A stretch of DNA of 64,000 nt, from positions 405,460,565-405,524,564 of the forward strand of contig NC_053392.1 of NCBI RefSeq assembly GCF_905171765.1. The letters are read 5' to 3'. This DNA comes from Bufo bufo. Lineage: Eukaryota; Chordata; Amphibia; Anura; Bufonidae. The notes beneath the pieces were generated by a model that saw nothing but the letters and a program-made list of their open reading frames with translations, did no database searches and had not been told where the DNA came from. Made by a program: the position numbers and the translations under genes. Positions 22,835-33,565 of the stretch are shown in pieces (the first letter of the stretch is position 1; the number at the start of each line of letters is the position of its first letter).

Positions 22835-24787
22835 CTATGCTAGGTGTACCTGTGTGTGGTACTTCCGGAAACACTCTCCTAAGCATAGGGCAGGGTGGTA
22901 AGGACAGTCAGGACAGAAACAGCGGGTGTCACGCCTTATTCCACTCCTGCTACAGACACGACATCTTTTTCGGGGTGACGGTTGGGTTGAGGTACCAGCA
23001 ACGACATTGGGGAAATGTCGCTCGTGTAGACGGCTAACTACACTGGTGGATGGGGCCACGGAACCTTCTGGATACAGGAGGTTCTCGATGATCTCTTCCT
23101 AGAATTTGAGGAAGGATCGTGTTCTCCCAGCCTTACTGTAGAGAACAAAACTATTATACAGAGCCAATTAAATCAAATATACAGACACCTTCTTATACCA
23201 GCGTCTGGTTCTGCGGGAAACTAAATACGGAGACAACATCTGGTCATTGAAGTCCACCCCTCCCATGAGCAAATTATATTTGTGGACTGAGAGGGGCTTT
23301 TTAATGACACGGGTTGCTCGCTCAATTTGGATTGTCGTGTCTGCGTGAATGGAGGAGAGCATGTAAACGTCACGCTTGTCTCTCCATTTCACCGCGAGCA
23401 GTTCTTCGTTACACAAGGCAGCCCTCTCCCCCCTTGCAAGACGGGTGGTAGCGAGCCGTTGGGGGAAGCCCCGGCGACTAGGTCTCACGGTGCAACAGGC
23501 GCAAATCCGTTCTAGAAACAAATGCCTAAAGAGGGCAACACTTGTGTAGAAATTGTCCACATAAAGATGGTACCCCTTGCCGAATAAGGGTGACACCAAG
23601 TCCCAGACTGTCTTCCCACTGCTCCCCAGGTAGTCAGGGCAACCGACCGGCTCCAGGGTCTGATCTTTTCCCTCATAGACACGAAATTTGTGGGTATAGC
23701 CTGTGGCCCTTTCACAGAGCTTATACAATTTGACCCCATACCGGGCACGCTTGCTTGGGATGTATTGTTTGAAGCCAAGGCGCCCGGTAAAATGTATTAG
23801 GGACTCGTCTATGCAGATGTTTTGCTCTGGGGTATACAAATCTGCAAATTTCTGGTTGAAATGGTCTATGAGGGGCCGAATTTTGTGGAGCCGGTCAAAA
23901 GCTGGGTGGCCTCTGGGACGGGAGGTGGTGTTGTCGCTAAAATGCAGGAAACGCAGGATGGTCTCAAATCGTGTCCTGGACATAGCAGCAGAGAACATGG
24001 GCATGTGATGAATCGGGTTCGTGGACCAATATGACCGCAATTCATGCTTTTTAGTTAGACCCATGTTGAGGAGAAGGCCCAGAAAAATTTTAATTTCGGA
24101 AACTTGGACTGGTTTCCACCGGAAAGGCTGGGCATAAAAGCTTCCCGGGTTGGCGGTTATAAATTGTGTGGCATACCGATTTGTTTCTGCCACAACTAAG
24201 TCTAAGAGCTCCGCAGTCAAGAACAGCTCAAAAAATCCCAGGGCCGAACCGATCTGAGCCGTCTCAATCCGAACTCCAGACTGGGCGGTGAAAGGGGGAA
24301 CTAATGGTGCGGCTGAAGTTGGTGACTGCCAATCAGGGTTTGCCAGCACCTCAGGGATTCTAGGGGCTCTACGGGCCTGTCTGTGCGGTGGCTGCGACGG
24401 GGTAACTACTGCACGTGCCACCGTACCAGCTTCAACTGCCCTTCTGGTGCTCGCTACTTCACCATGTTGTACGGCAGTGCTGGTACTAGGTCCAGGAAGG
24501 GCTGCGCTGCTGGTGTATGCCTCACCACGTTATCCGGCAGCGCCAGCCCCACTCTGCTGCTCTTTAAGCGGATCCTGCGCAACCTGTGGTCTAGCGACAC
24601 AGGGCGGGGTACGCCTGGTGCTATCAGGGACCTCAGCCTCCTCGTCCGAACTTTGGGTCAGAGAGCCACTGCTTTCTACAGGTTCATATTCTGACCCGCT
24701 AGATTCGTCAGATGAGGGTTCCCACTCCTCATCCGACTGGGTCAGAATCCTGTAGGCCTCTTCAGAAGAATACCCCCTGTTTGACAT
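22835..24787 (-). pseudogene. piggyBac transposase, three premature stops
   Basis: A single minus-strand frame from ATG 24785-24787 to 22835 (650 codons). It keeps the acidic N-terminus, the three catalytic Asp motifs (ICIDESL, YVDNFY, GGVDFNDQM) and the cysteine-rich C-terminus. It is interrupted in frame at 24530-24532, 23168-23170 and 23099-23101, with no frameshift. The first stop lies only four codons from the single stop of piggyBac-1 but is a different mutation, so the two copies decayed independently from an intact ancestor. The C-terminus ends just after the CFRKYH motif, probably the ancestral stop. Confidence 0.92.
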
Positions 24788-25390
24788 TTGGACTACTAAA
24801 TTTAGGGGTATTCCCTGAGACTACCCAAGAAAAAAAGCAAGCCTGTCTTACAAAGGGGAGGCTAGCGAAGTACCGGAGGCCGCTGCGGTTGATAAAAAAT
24901 ATCAAAACTGATTTTTTTATCGCCGCAGAGCGTGTAAAGTGAATGTGCAGTGATCAAAAAATATATATTTTTTGTCACTGTGGCGGGGCGGGCGTGGGTG
25001 AACGCACGTGTGGGCGACCGATCAGGCCTGATCGGGCAAACACTGCGTTTTGGGTGGAGGGCGAGCTAAGGTGACACTAATACAATTATAGATCTGACCG
25101 TGATCAGTTTTGATCACTTACAGATACTATAAAAGTACAAATGCTGATTAGCGATACGCTAAACAGCGAATAAGTGACTGCGGTGCGGTGGGCTGGGTGC
25201 TAACTGATCCCTAAACTACCTAACCAAGGGGCCTAAACTATCCCTAAAACCTAACAGTCAATACCAGTGAAAAAAAAAAGTGACAGTTTACACTGATCAC
25301 TTTTTTCCTTTCACTAGTGATTGACAGGGGCGATCAAAGGGTTAATTGTGGTGCAGGGGGGTGATCTGGGGCTACAGTGTACTGTTGGTG

Positions 25391-25727
25391 CTACTCACAG
25401 TTCAGTCTGCTCCTCTGCTGGATCCAACCGACGAAAAGGACCAGCAGAGGAGCAGACAAGCCATATAACAGATCATATTTACTAATATGATCTGTTATAC
25501 GGCTTGTGATTCGTTTTTGAAAATCGCCAGCCTGCCATCCAATGATCGTTGCTGGCAGGCTGGTGACGAACTTGTACTTTAACTTTTGCCGGCCCGCGAT
25601 GCGCATGCGCGGGCCGGCTCTGACCGAAATCTCGCGTCTCGCGAGATGACGCACGGATGCGTCCAGGAGGAATGAATCAACCACCTTCCGGACGCATCCG
25701 TGCGTTAGGCGGTCCGGAGGTGGTTAA
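25391..25727. repeat. Hairpin series at the piggyBac-2 5' end
   Basis: Inverted repeats at 25406-25456 (GCTCCTCTGCTGG...), 25458-25505, 25525-25565 (CCAGCCTGCC...), 25588-25618 (GCCGGCCCGCG...) and the terminal 25681-25723. Order and spacing match piggyBac-1. Several substitutions occur on both sides of a stem. Confidence 0.85.
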
Positions 25728-26404
25728 TAAAGATTTTACCGCATATGACTGCAGCGCTGAACGCTGAATAAAATTAGTTTTTCGACAAAAATGCGTCACT
25801 AAAGATTTTTCCGCATATAGCTGCAGCGCTGAACGCGAAATAAAATGTGGAGCGTCCTGGTCATCCGGCATTTATTCGCCCCGCTGAAGGATAAGTTTGA
25901 AAGTGTAGAAGCCACACGGGGCCCCCACGCTGCAGATTTATCATGGAGACATTGTGGAGATTTTACCACATTATAACCGCAGCGCTGACCACTGAATTAA
26001 TTTAGTTTTTCGACCGAAATATGTCAATAAAGATTGTAAAAGTGAACGCTGAATATATTTAGTTTTTGGACTGAAATAATAATAATTGCAGAAGTGAAAT
26101 GCGTATATATTTTTCTTTTTGTTCTGAAAAAGGCCAGTAAACGCTTTTAGCAGAAATAAATGTACCAGTGAAGTGCGTAAATTTTTTTCCTTTTTGTACT
26201 GAAATAGGCCACTAAACGCTTTCAAGACATATAACAGCCACTGAAGTGAACTGAGAATATATTTTTCTTTTTGTACTGAAATAGGCCACTAAACGCTTTC
26301 AAGACATATAACCGCCACCGACGTGAACTGAGAATGTATTTATCTTTTTGTACTTAAATACAAAATAACACATATAACCGCTGCACTGACTGACTGCTAA
26401 CGCC
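25728..26404. repeat. Satellite array, two related unit types
   Basis: The ~71-bp type (TTTACCGCATATGACTGCAG) grades into a second type of roughly 74-87 bp (GGCCACTAAACGCTTTCAAG, CTTTTTGTACTGAAAT). The second type reappears at 31195-31560 on the far side of the PLE cluster, so the PLEs inserted into this array. Confidence 0.85.
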
Positions 26405-26660
26405 GCTACTTCCGTGAACCCCTGCAACACTACTTTCCGGGTAGTCCAGTGTCCATGCACCAAGCAATACATTGGAAGGACCAAAAGAGCTTTGAAAACT
26501 AGATTGGCAGAACTAATCACGAATATCAAAAATGGATTTGAGAAACATTCTCTATTCAGACATTTTAAAATAATACATAACAAAGACCCAAAGGGATTGA
26601 CGTTTGCAGCATTGGAACAAATTGACTGACATTGCATTGGTGGTGACTATGTTGCTATGA
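26405..26660 (+). pseudogene. PLE remnant: GIY-YIG endonuclease fragment
   Basis: A plus frame from 26414 contains QCPCTKQYIGRTKRALKTRL, a GIY-YIG nuclease signature with the YIG and the following Arg. In Penelope-like retroelements this domain sits at the C-terminus after the reverse transcriptase and nicks target DNA. The frame breaks at 26627-26629 (TGA). The rest of the element is absent: it is 5'-truncated and cut off by the next PLE. It differs from the neighbouring PLE-1, so at least two PLE families occur here. Confidence 0.75.
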
Positions 26661-29477
26661 TAGTAGAAAAAGACCGGCACTCACTGTCATCTTCTGTAAA
26701 GGTGAATCTTTATTGGTCACATATAGTATTCTGTGACGCGTTCCGGCTCACATCAGGAGCCTTTCTTAAACAGAAATGGCATACAAACACACAGTTGCAA
26801 ACAGGATTTAAATAGGCCTCCAAAGCGGAAATGACATTAAGTAACCATAGCAATGGAGCAAACAACAAGACAGAAAAAAGTGAAGAAGCAACCCCAACAG
26901 CAGCAGTATCAACAATAATCAAGGTACTAAGTTATTTTAACAATATAGCAAAAATTGCAGTAGATTCAAGATGGAATGATGCCGCTGGGATTTCTTCACG
27001 TTTTCTGAAATAAACAAAAAAATAGACATTGACTTTGGCTTGAGATTAAAAAGTATCTTTCAACCACCAAAATGTTACCATCCTGTCGAAACTTTTGTTG
27101 CTCTAGTTCAGCGTGACATATCACAAGCACTGCAGGACTTGAGACAGTGTGGGTGTCATTTAACCCACAATCTCTCATGGACTGAAAGACGAGCCATAGA
27201 GGATTTGATGCAAGACAACACTTTAATCCTTAAACCTGCGGAAAAAGGGGGTGCCCTTGTCCTAATGGACAAGGAATACTATATCTCTGAGATTTTGGGA
27301 CAATTGGCCAGTACTGAGATATATCGGCCTTTAAAGGGTGATCCTGTATTTGCTATTAAAAATAAGTTATGCACTCTGCTTGATGCATTCACACATGATA
27401 AGACCATTGATCCCAAATTAGGTGAATACTTGATCAATCATCATCATCCTGTCACGCCAGTGTTTTATACACTTCCCAAAGTGCATAAATCCCTTAGCCA
27501 GCCCCCTGGTCGCCCAATTGTGGCCCTGACTGATTCTATCTTGTCCCCCCCAGCTATGTTGCTTGAAAAGGTCTTGACACCTCTGACCAAAATTATGCCA
27601 TCTTTTTTGTTAGACACCAATCAATTTCTAAATGAGATCATGAAGTTGACGTTACAGGATGATGACTTATTTGTTACCTTTGATGTGTGTTCCTTATACA
27701 CTTCTATCATTCACTCCAAAGGTATACGGGCTGTAGAGTGGCTGTTATCTTTTTCCTCTTATACTGAGCGAGAGAGAACTTTTTTTCTATGTTTACTGGA
27801 GATCATTCTGAATGAAAACTATTTTTTGTTTCAGGACACATACTATAAACAGTGCTGTGGGACGTCGATGGGTTTGAATGCCGCACCGCCGTACGCAAAC
27901 ACTTACATGTCATGGTTTGAAGAAAAACACATTTACAACAATGAATTATTTAAGTCTCACTGCATATTTTGGCGAAGATTCGGCGATGACGTGTTTTGCG
28001 TATGGCGCGGCGGCATTCGGACCCTTCAAGAGTTCGCAGACTATTTGAATTCTGTTTGGGGTGAGCTCCAATTCACCCTGCATTTTGATAATAAAGGGAT
28101 CCGTTTTCTGGATACTTTTGTTATCAAGGGGAGAGATGGAGCAGTGGAAACTGATTTATATATTAAAAGTACGGATAGGAATTCCCTTCTCCATTATTCA
28201 AGTAACCATCCTCCTACTGTTAAAAAAGCACTGCCTCATTTCCAGTTCCAGAGGATCCATAGAATTGTCTCCAATGCCGGGTTGGAGGAAACTCGCCTAA
28301 ATGAGATGGCTGAGAGGTTCAAACTTCGTGGTTATCACACTCCACTGCTCAATCAAGAGAGGAATAAGATAATTTCTTTGGGCAATAAAATAAAAAAGAC
28401 ACGCATACCATTTGTCTCAAAATTCCCTTGGGTGAATAAGTGTAGATTGATCTTCAATCGACATTGGAGTATTCTGTCCAGGGCATATCCCTCTGTAGAG
28501 GAATTTCAGAGTCCTCCTCTTATTTGCTATAAGCGTAATAAAAACATATGCGACATGGTGGTACGGGCTGATGTGGGTAGCAGCCAAATTGAAAAACGAA
28601 GTACTTTATCCACACCAAAAAAGGGTACATTTCCCAGTTTGGGATGCATACACTGTTCGAGTGTAATTAGAGGCGAATACTTCTCACATCCTCATACAGG
28701 AAAACAATTTCCTGTCAATAGATTTTTTACATGTAACAGTAACTTCATAGTGTATTTATTGAAGTGTCCGTGTGGTCTCCTATATATAGGAGAGACTTCC
28801 ATGCGGATGAAGGATCGCTTCTCAAAGCATAAATCTACAAAACACAAAAAGAATTTGCTTCTACCAATTCCCTACCACTTTGATCGCTGTAATCATAATG
28901 TTTCCCAGCTGCGCTTTCAGATAATTGAGCATGTACCGCAACCTCGCAGAGGAGGGGATAGGATCAAAATGTTAAAAAAAGTGAATCCTATTGGATCCAT
29001 ACTTTGCAGACACTTGAGCCGAAGGGCTTGAACCGGGAGTATGATCTCAATAGCTTCTTGTAATCCCCAGGCTCGATGTTAATTTCTTTATATTTACTAC
29101 TTTATTTATTTATCATTTTTTTTGTTTATTTCAGAAAACGTGAAGAAATCCCAGCGGCATCATTCCATCTTGAATCTACTGCAATTTTTGCTATATTGTT
29201 AAAATAACTTAGTACCTTGATTATTGTTGATACTGCTGCTGTTGGGGTTGTTTCTTCACTTTTTTCTGTCTTGTTGTTTACTCCATTGCTATGGTTACTT
29301 GATGTCACTTCCGCTTTGGCGGCCTATTTAAATCCTGTTGCCACTGTGTGTTTGTATGCCATTTTTGTTTGAGAAAGGCTCCTGATGTGAGCCGAAACGC
29401 GTCACAGAATACTATATGTGACCAATAAAGATTCACCTTTGCAGAAGACTACAGTGAGTGCCGGTCTTTTTCTACTA
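26661..29477 (+). mobile_element. PLE-1, Penelope-like retroelement with inverted terminal arms
   Basis: Two arms of about 360 bp (26661-27020 and 29118-29477) are near reverse complements and flank a reverse transcriptase plus GIY-YIG frame. The right arm holds the hairpin CTCCTGATGTGAGCCGAAACG and an AATAAAG near the 3' end. PLE terminal repeats are known in direct or inverted arrangement. No clear target duplication was found. Confidence 0.85.
27040..29063 (+). pseudogene. PLE-1 reverse transcriptase/GIY-YIG protein, near full length
   Basis: The frame is open from about 26980 with no ATG near its start (27040 is TTG), so the start may lie in a spliced or missing leader. RT signatures, numbered from 27040: LPKVHKSLSQPPGRP, FDVCSLYTSI (catalytic Asp about 215), GTSMGLNAAPPYA, and FGDD (Asp 316-317) in place of the usual YxDD. 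The thumb region has NSLLHYSSNHP. The GIY-YIG nuclease is near residues 568-600 (CPCGLLYIGETSMRMKDRF). At 28974-28980, A AAA AAA precedes a shift: the conserved C-terminal YWIHTLQTLEPKGLN lies in the -1 frame, ending at TAA 29061-29063. This is either a lost A or programmed slippage. Otherwise there are no internal stops. Confidence 0.88.
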
Positions 29478-31194
29478 TTCACGTGAGATTGTTATCTCGG
29501 ACGTGCGCACCACGCTATTTCATCAGAGTGTCGGCTGATCATCACCTAATTATGTTGCTAGGATGTCAAGGGCAGAGTTCAGGCGAATTTTTGAATTTGG
29601 TAGCCTGCTGCCCAACGGGTTGAATGCTGATCTTGAGATGTTTGGCTTCCTCTGAACCTGGGGTGGGTGCCCCCCACTGACGCGGTACCCCAGTGTGGTT
29701 GTTATCTGACACTGGGGTTTCACTTTTATGGAGGGCCTCCACTCTATGACTTCTAGATACCACGGGCCAATAAGGTTCCAGGGAACAACAGCTGAAAAGA
29801 TATCTATTTATGTTCAATAACTGTTAACCTACTGACCTGAGATTTTACTTTATATTTTAATGTATTTCTATTGTATTTTAATCAATTTAGGTAAAAGCAA
29901 TGATTTTTTTTTTAAATAATCCTTTGACAATGATCTATAGTGTAATTGAAGGCTATTTAACAAAAAAACGCATCAAGCACTAAAAACCGCATCAAAAATG
30001 CACTAAAAACCGCAACCCAATTTAGATACGTTTCTTGAACTAAAATACAGTCCATCTTTTGTAAGTAACCCAAGAAGGAGGGATATAAAGTCAGCAAAGA
30101 TTCTATGCAAGTATTACCACTGATGAAGGAGTAAAGCAACACTCCAAAACGCGTTTGGTGCCCTATCCACATACTTGCATAGTGGAGAAATAATTTCTAA
30201 TAATTCACAAACAACTGGACTTTTATTGCTTTAAGAAAAAGATTAAAAAAATCGCTATTCAGAAACACCCGAAAGGCACAGATTCTGGAGAAGAACGCCC
30301 ATAGGATCAAGGAAGAGGTAAACGGTTGTTTGCTGTACCTGAAAAAAGATCTGTTTAATTTGTGGGATTCCAAATCCGTAGTGTCTGGTTGAAGAGCTTA
30401 TCGAATTCCTAACTGAAGGCGGAGACATGTGGGACGCCGAACACGAACCTACTTTACTCCACAGCATACAGACCTTTTGCTGTTGCAGAGACTATCAGCG
30501 GATGGCTGAATAAAAGACCACGCGCAGAAAGATAAGTACAGACTTTATGCACCTTACTTTGTCGATTATTGCTGCTTTGTCTACAATTGCTTACGAAAAC
30601 GTGGGACGCCACAAACTATTGTAGCATGGACTGATTTTTAACGATATTGTACGTACTATATATCGAAATTTCAGCTTATGATACTATACATCGAAAGTCT
30701 TGGTGCGCACACAATTTTTGGATGACTAATGGCCTAAGTTTGGATGTGCTATTGACTCTTATATTTCTCAAGCTGCGTTTTTTTGCGATATTGGACACCT
30801 CAGCGAAATTACCATCGCATTATTTATTCATTGTCTTATTCATTGTCTTATGTCATTTTATTTTTTATTTTCTTGTCCTAATAATTGCATGATTTTAGAC
30901 TTTTGGTTTAATAAATTGTATGATTTTATACAGATGTAGTAGGGCTAGCACTCAAACTCTTAACTCAAATTTCTTAAATCATCGTGTTATCTTGAAACAA
31001 AAGCCATTGAAAAGCAATTGAAGGTGTTTGCTTAGTTTAGATAACACATCATCGGTACCTAATTATATTTCAGCGTGACTCTGATTGCTGAGTGCCCTTC
31101 TACATTTTTATATAACTTTTATGATTTTATTGATTTGGGCGCATCAATTTTAGTTGGAGCACCGAATCATCCCTTATATAGGGTGAGCCGTCTC
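29478..31194. other. Probable PLE-derived sequence, unresolved
   Basis: It directly follows PLE-1 and ends where the satellite resumes, so it is part of the inserted PLE cluster. A short plus frame at 29563 (MSRAEFRRIFEFGSLLPNG) could be an N-terminal piece. Around 30118-30170 there is a PLE-terminal-repeat-like pattern (GATGAAGGAGT...CCAAAACGCGTTTGG). The rest is AT-rich without a domain. Assignment rests mainly on position. Confidence 0.4.
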
Positions 31195-31590
31195 ATATAC
31201 CCACTACCACTAAACACTTTTGCCACAAATAAATGCACCAGTGAAGTGTGTATATTTTTTTCTTTCTGTATTGAAATAGGCCACTAAACGCTTTTGCCAC
31301 AAATAACTGCACCAGTGAAGTGTGTATATTTTTTTTATTTCTATAATGAAATAGGCCAGTAAATGCTTTTGCCACAAATAAGTGTACCAGTGAAGTGCGT
31401 ATATAGTTTTTTCTATATTGAAATAGGCCACTAAACGCTTTTGCCACAAATAAGTGCACCAGTGAAGTGTGAATATATTTTTTTCTTTCTGTACTCTTTT
31501 AACACATAAAACCACCGACGTGAACTGAGATTATACAGTATTTTTCTTGTTTGAAAAGATATAAGCCACTAAAGGCTTTTCAACATAGCA
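31195..31590. repeat. ~74-bp satellite, about 5 copies
   Basis: Units contain GGCCACTAAACGCTTTTGCC and CACCAGTGAAGTGTG. This is the far side of the array seen at 25980-26404. Minus frames of 88-101 codons here are repeat by-products. Confidence 0.9.
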
Positions 31591-31661
31591 CTTGCACCCC
31601 AAGAAAAAATGCTGGAATGACAAGCTGTATAATAGCTATATGGTTCCCCAAATAATCTTTG

Positions 31662-31900
31662 CTTGCACTTGTAAATCGCTTATCTAGCAGTGTCCCTAGC
31701 GCTTTCTGACGTCTCTACCTGCACTAAGATGGTGTGAAATGATTCCTCTCTATCCTTTCCCTGCACTTCTAAATCGCTTTTATGGCACTGTTCCTAGCGC
31801 TTTCTGACATCTCTACCTGCACTAAGATGCTGTGAAATGATCCCTCCCTATTCTTTTCCTGCACTTATAAATCGTTTTTTTTTTTCAGTTTTTTTTTTCA
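31662..31900. repeat. ~103-bp direct repeats, 2-3 copies
   Basis: TAGCGCTTTCTGACGTCTCT and CTGCACTAAGATGGTGTGAA occur in consecutive units, with a third, degraded copy toward 31940. This is part of the right arm of element A. Confidence 0.75.
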
Positions 31901-32245
31901 CAATCAGGTTTTTCCATTTGCCGTCCCTAGTACCTTCTCACGTCTTTCCCTGCACTCAGAAAACTTGAAAATGTTTGACTCTAAGATGGCGCGGTATTTA
32001 TAGGGCTGTGACATCACAGGCATGGCTGGCTGCTGACTGGCTGCATGCATGGCATTATAGGTCAGCCCGCCTTCCCAGAGATCCTTGCCCCATGTCCTCA
32101 CACGTGTAGCCGCCATTTTAGGAAAAATTGCGATTCATTACCACAAAGCACGAGGAAATTCACATTCTTTGCAAATCAAATTTTTCCTGAAATTTGGATC
32201 GAATTCCACTTAGTCTAATTCGATTCGCTCATCTCTAATGAGGTC

Positions 32246-32750
32246 TATTAGGATTTATTATGCTTCCATTTTGATCGAATAAAAATTGTTGTCACGGATC
32301 TGTAAGAAACAGAAGCCAGTATTATTACAGTCTTAGTAAAGTGTTCTGACAAGCAGTTTGAATTCACTGTTGTATCTTCTGGTACTGCACATGATACTTA
32401 TCCTCCAAAATTGAAACTATGTTGTTTCAGGTAATGTTTGTCACCTGGCTGCTTTTAAAAACACATTAGTTGGTGAAATACTCCATTGTCATAGCCACTT
32501 TACTACAGCATCCATAATTCTGTTGTTGTGCCTTCTTGCCCTACCATACCACCCTGAATAGCATAATAGCATAATGATTGTTCCTCCTGCAACAGACATT
32601 TTTTATTACACATACTACTCTATATATTAGTCTAAGTGTTGACCCCATTAATGTACCAAAAGTTACATTCCCTTCTTAGAATAGGGTTGAGGCTCATTAT
32701 TTTTTTAAATTTTTTTGAAAGGTCAGATGAGAGACTCGTTACATAATGAC
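32246..32750. other. Unassigned sequence between element A and hAT-3
   Basis: Balanced AT-rich sequence, non-repetitive in the window, without reading frames. Probably host DNA. Confidence 0.45.
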
Positions 32751-32907
32751 CTTATAAATAGGGTTGAGCAAACCCAAACTGTAAAGTTCGGGTTCTTACC
32801 GAACTTTAGAATTTTTGGACCCTGGACCCGAACATTTCCGTAAAAGTTCGGGTTCGGTGTTCGGCGCTTTCTTGCCGCTTTTTGAAAGGCTGCACAGCAG
32901 CACACTT

Positions 32908-33565
32908 TTCAGGCCTACACTGGTTCAGACTGTGTGAGATACCCCCTCTACATGCAGGGGTTTGAATCAAGCATTTGAAATACAGCCATTTGAAATACAG
33001 CCATTTTGGGCAAAGAAATATGTAGTTTAGGCCTACACTGGTTCAGGCCTTGAGAAATACTCCCTCTACATACAGGGGTTTGATTAAGGGATTTGAAATA
33101 CAGCCATTTTTTGCAAAGATATATTAACTTCAGGCCTACACTGGTTCAGACCGTGTGAGATACCCCCTCTACTTACAGGGGTTTGAATCAGGCATTTGAA
33201 ATACAGCCATTTTGGGGAAAGAAATATTTATTTCAGGACTACACTGGTTCAGGCCCTGTGAGATACTCCCTCTACATACAGGGATTTGATTCAGGGATTG
33301 GAAATACAGCCATTTGAAATACAGCCATTTTGTGCAAAGATATATTTACTTCAGGCCTACACTGGTTCAGACCATGTGAGATACTCCCTCTACATACAGG
33401 GGTTTGATTAAGGGATTTGAAATACAGCCATTTGAAATACAGCTATTTTGGGCAAAGAAATATTTACTTCAGGCCTACACTGGTTCAGGCCCTGTGAGAT
33501 ACTCCCTCTACATACAGGAATTTGATTCAGGGATTTGAAATACAGCCATTTTGTGCAAAGATATA
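32908..33565. repeat. ~117-bp tandem array, left part
   Basis: Units contain CAGGCCTACACTGGTTCAG, GATACCCCCTCTACATACAG and GAAATACAGCCATTT. About six copies lie left of Tc1-a and four more right of it (35159-35660). The array lies between the hAT-3 5' end and its transposase. Confidence 0.92.

Larger units (their letters stand above)
20722..25727 (-). mobile_element. piggyBac-2, complete element inserted in the satellite
   Basis: TTAA at 20722-20725 and 25724-25727 bound a 5006-bp element whose two flanks join to restore a satellite unit (AATACTTTAATAAAGATTTT). It lies in reverse orientation to piggyBac-1: the 3' end with foldback modules is at left, the transposase runs on the minus strand and the 5' hairpins are at right. 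Confidence 0.95.
11081..32237. mobile_element. Element A: large hAT-type element carrying satellites, heavily interrupted
   Basis: The left end TACAAATGAGCAAAT (11081) and the inverted right end TAGAGATGAGCGAAT (ending 32237) match at most positions. They are flanked by ATGAGGTG (11073-11080) and ATGAGGTC (32238-32245), a 7/8 match, typical of an aged 8-bp hAT duplication. Once hAT-1, piggyBac-2 and the PLE cluster are subtracted, about 4.3 kb of non-coding, tandem-repeat-rich DNA remains. No transposase of its own was seen. The alternative is that these ends belong to two separate elements. Confidence 0.55.

Noticed and set aside
26414..26629. Stand-alone GIY-YIG nuclease gene
   Set aside because: It lacks an RT domain and a proper C-terminus, and sits in a PLE insertion cluster; it is a truncated PLE.
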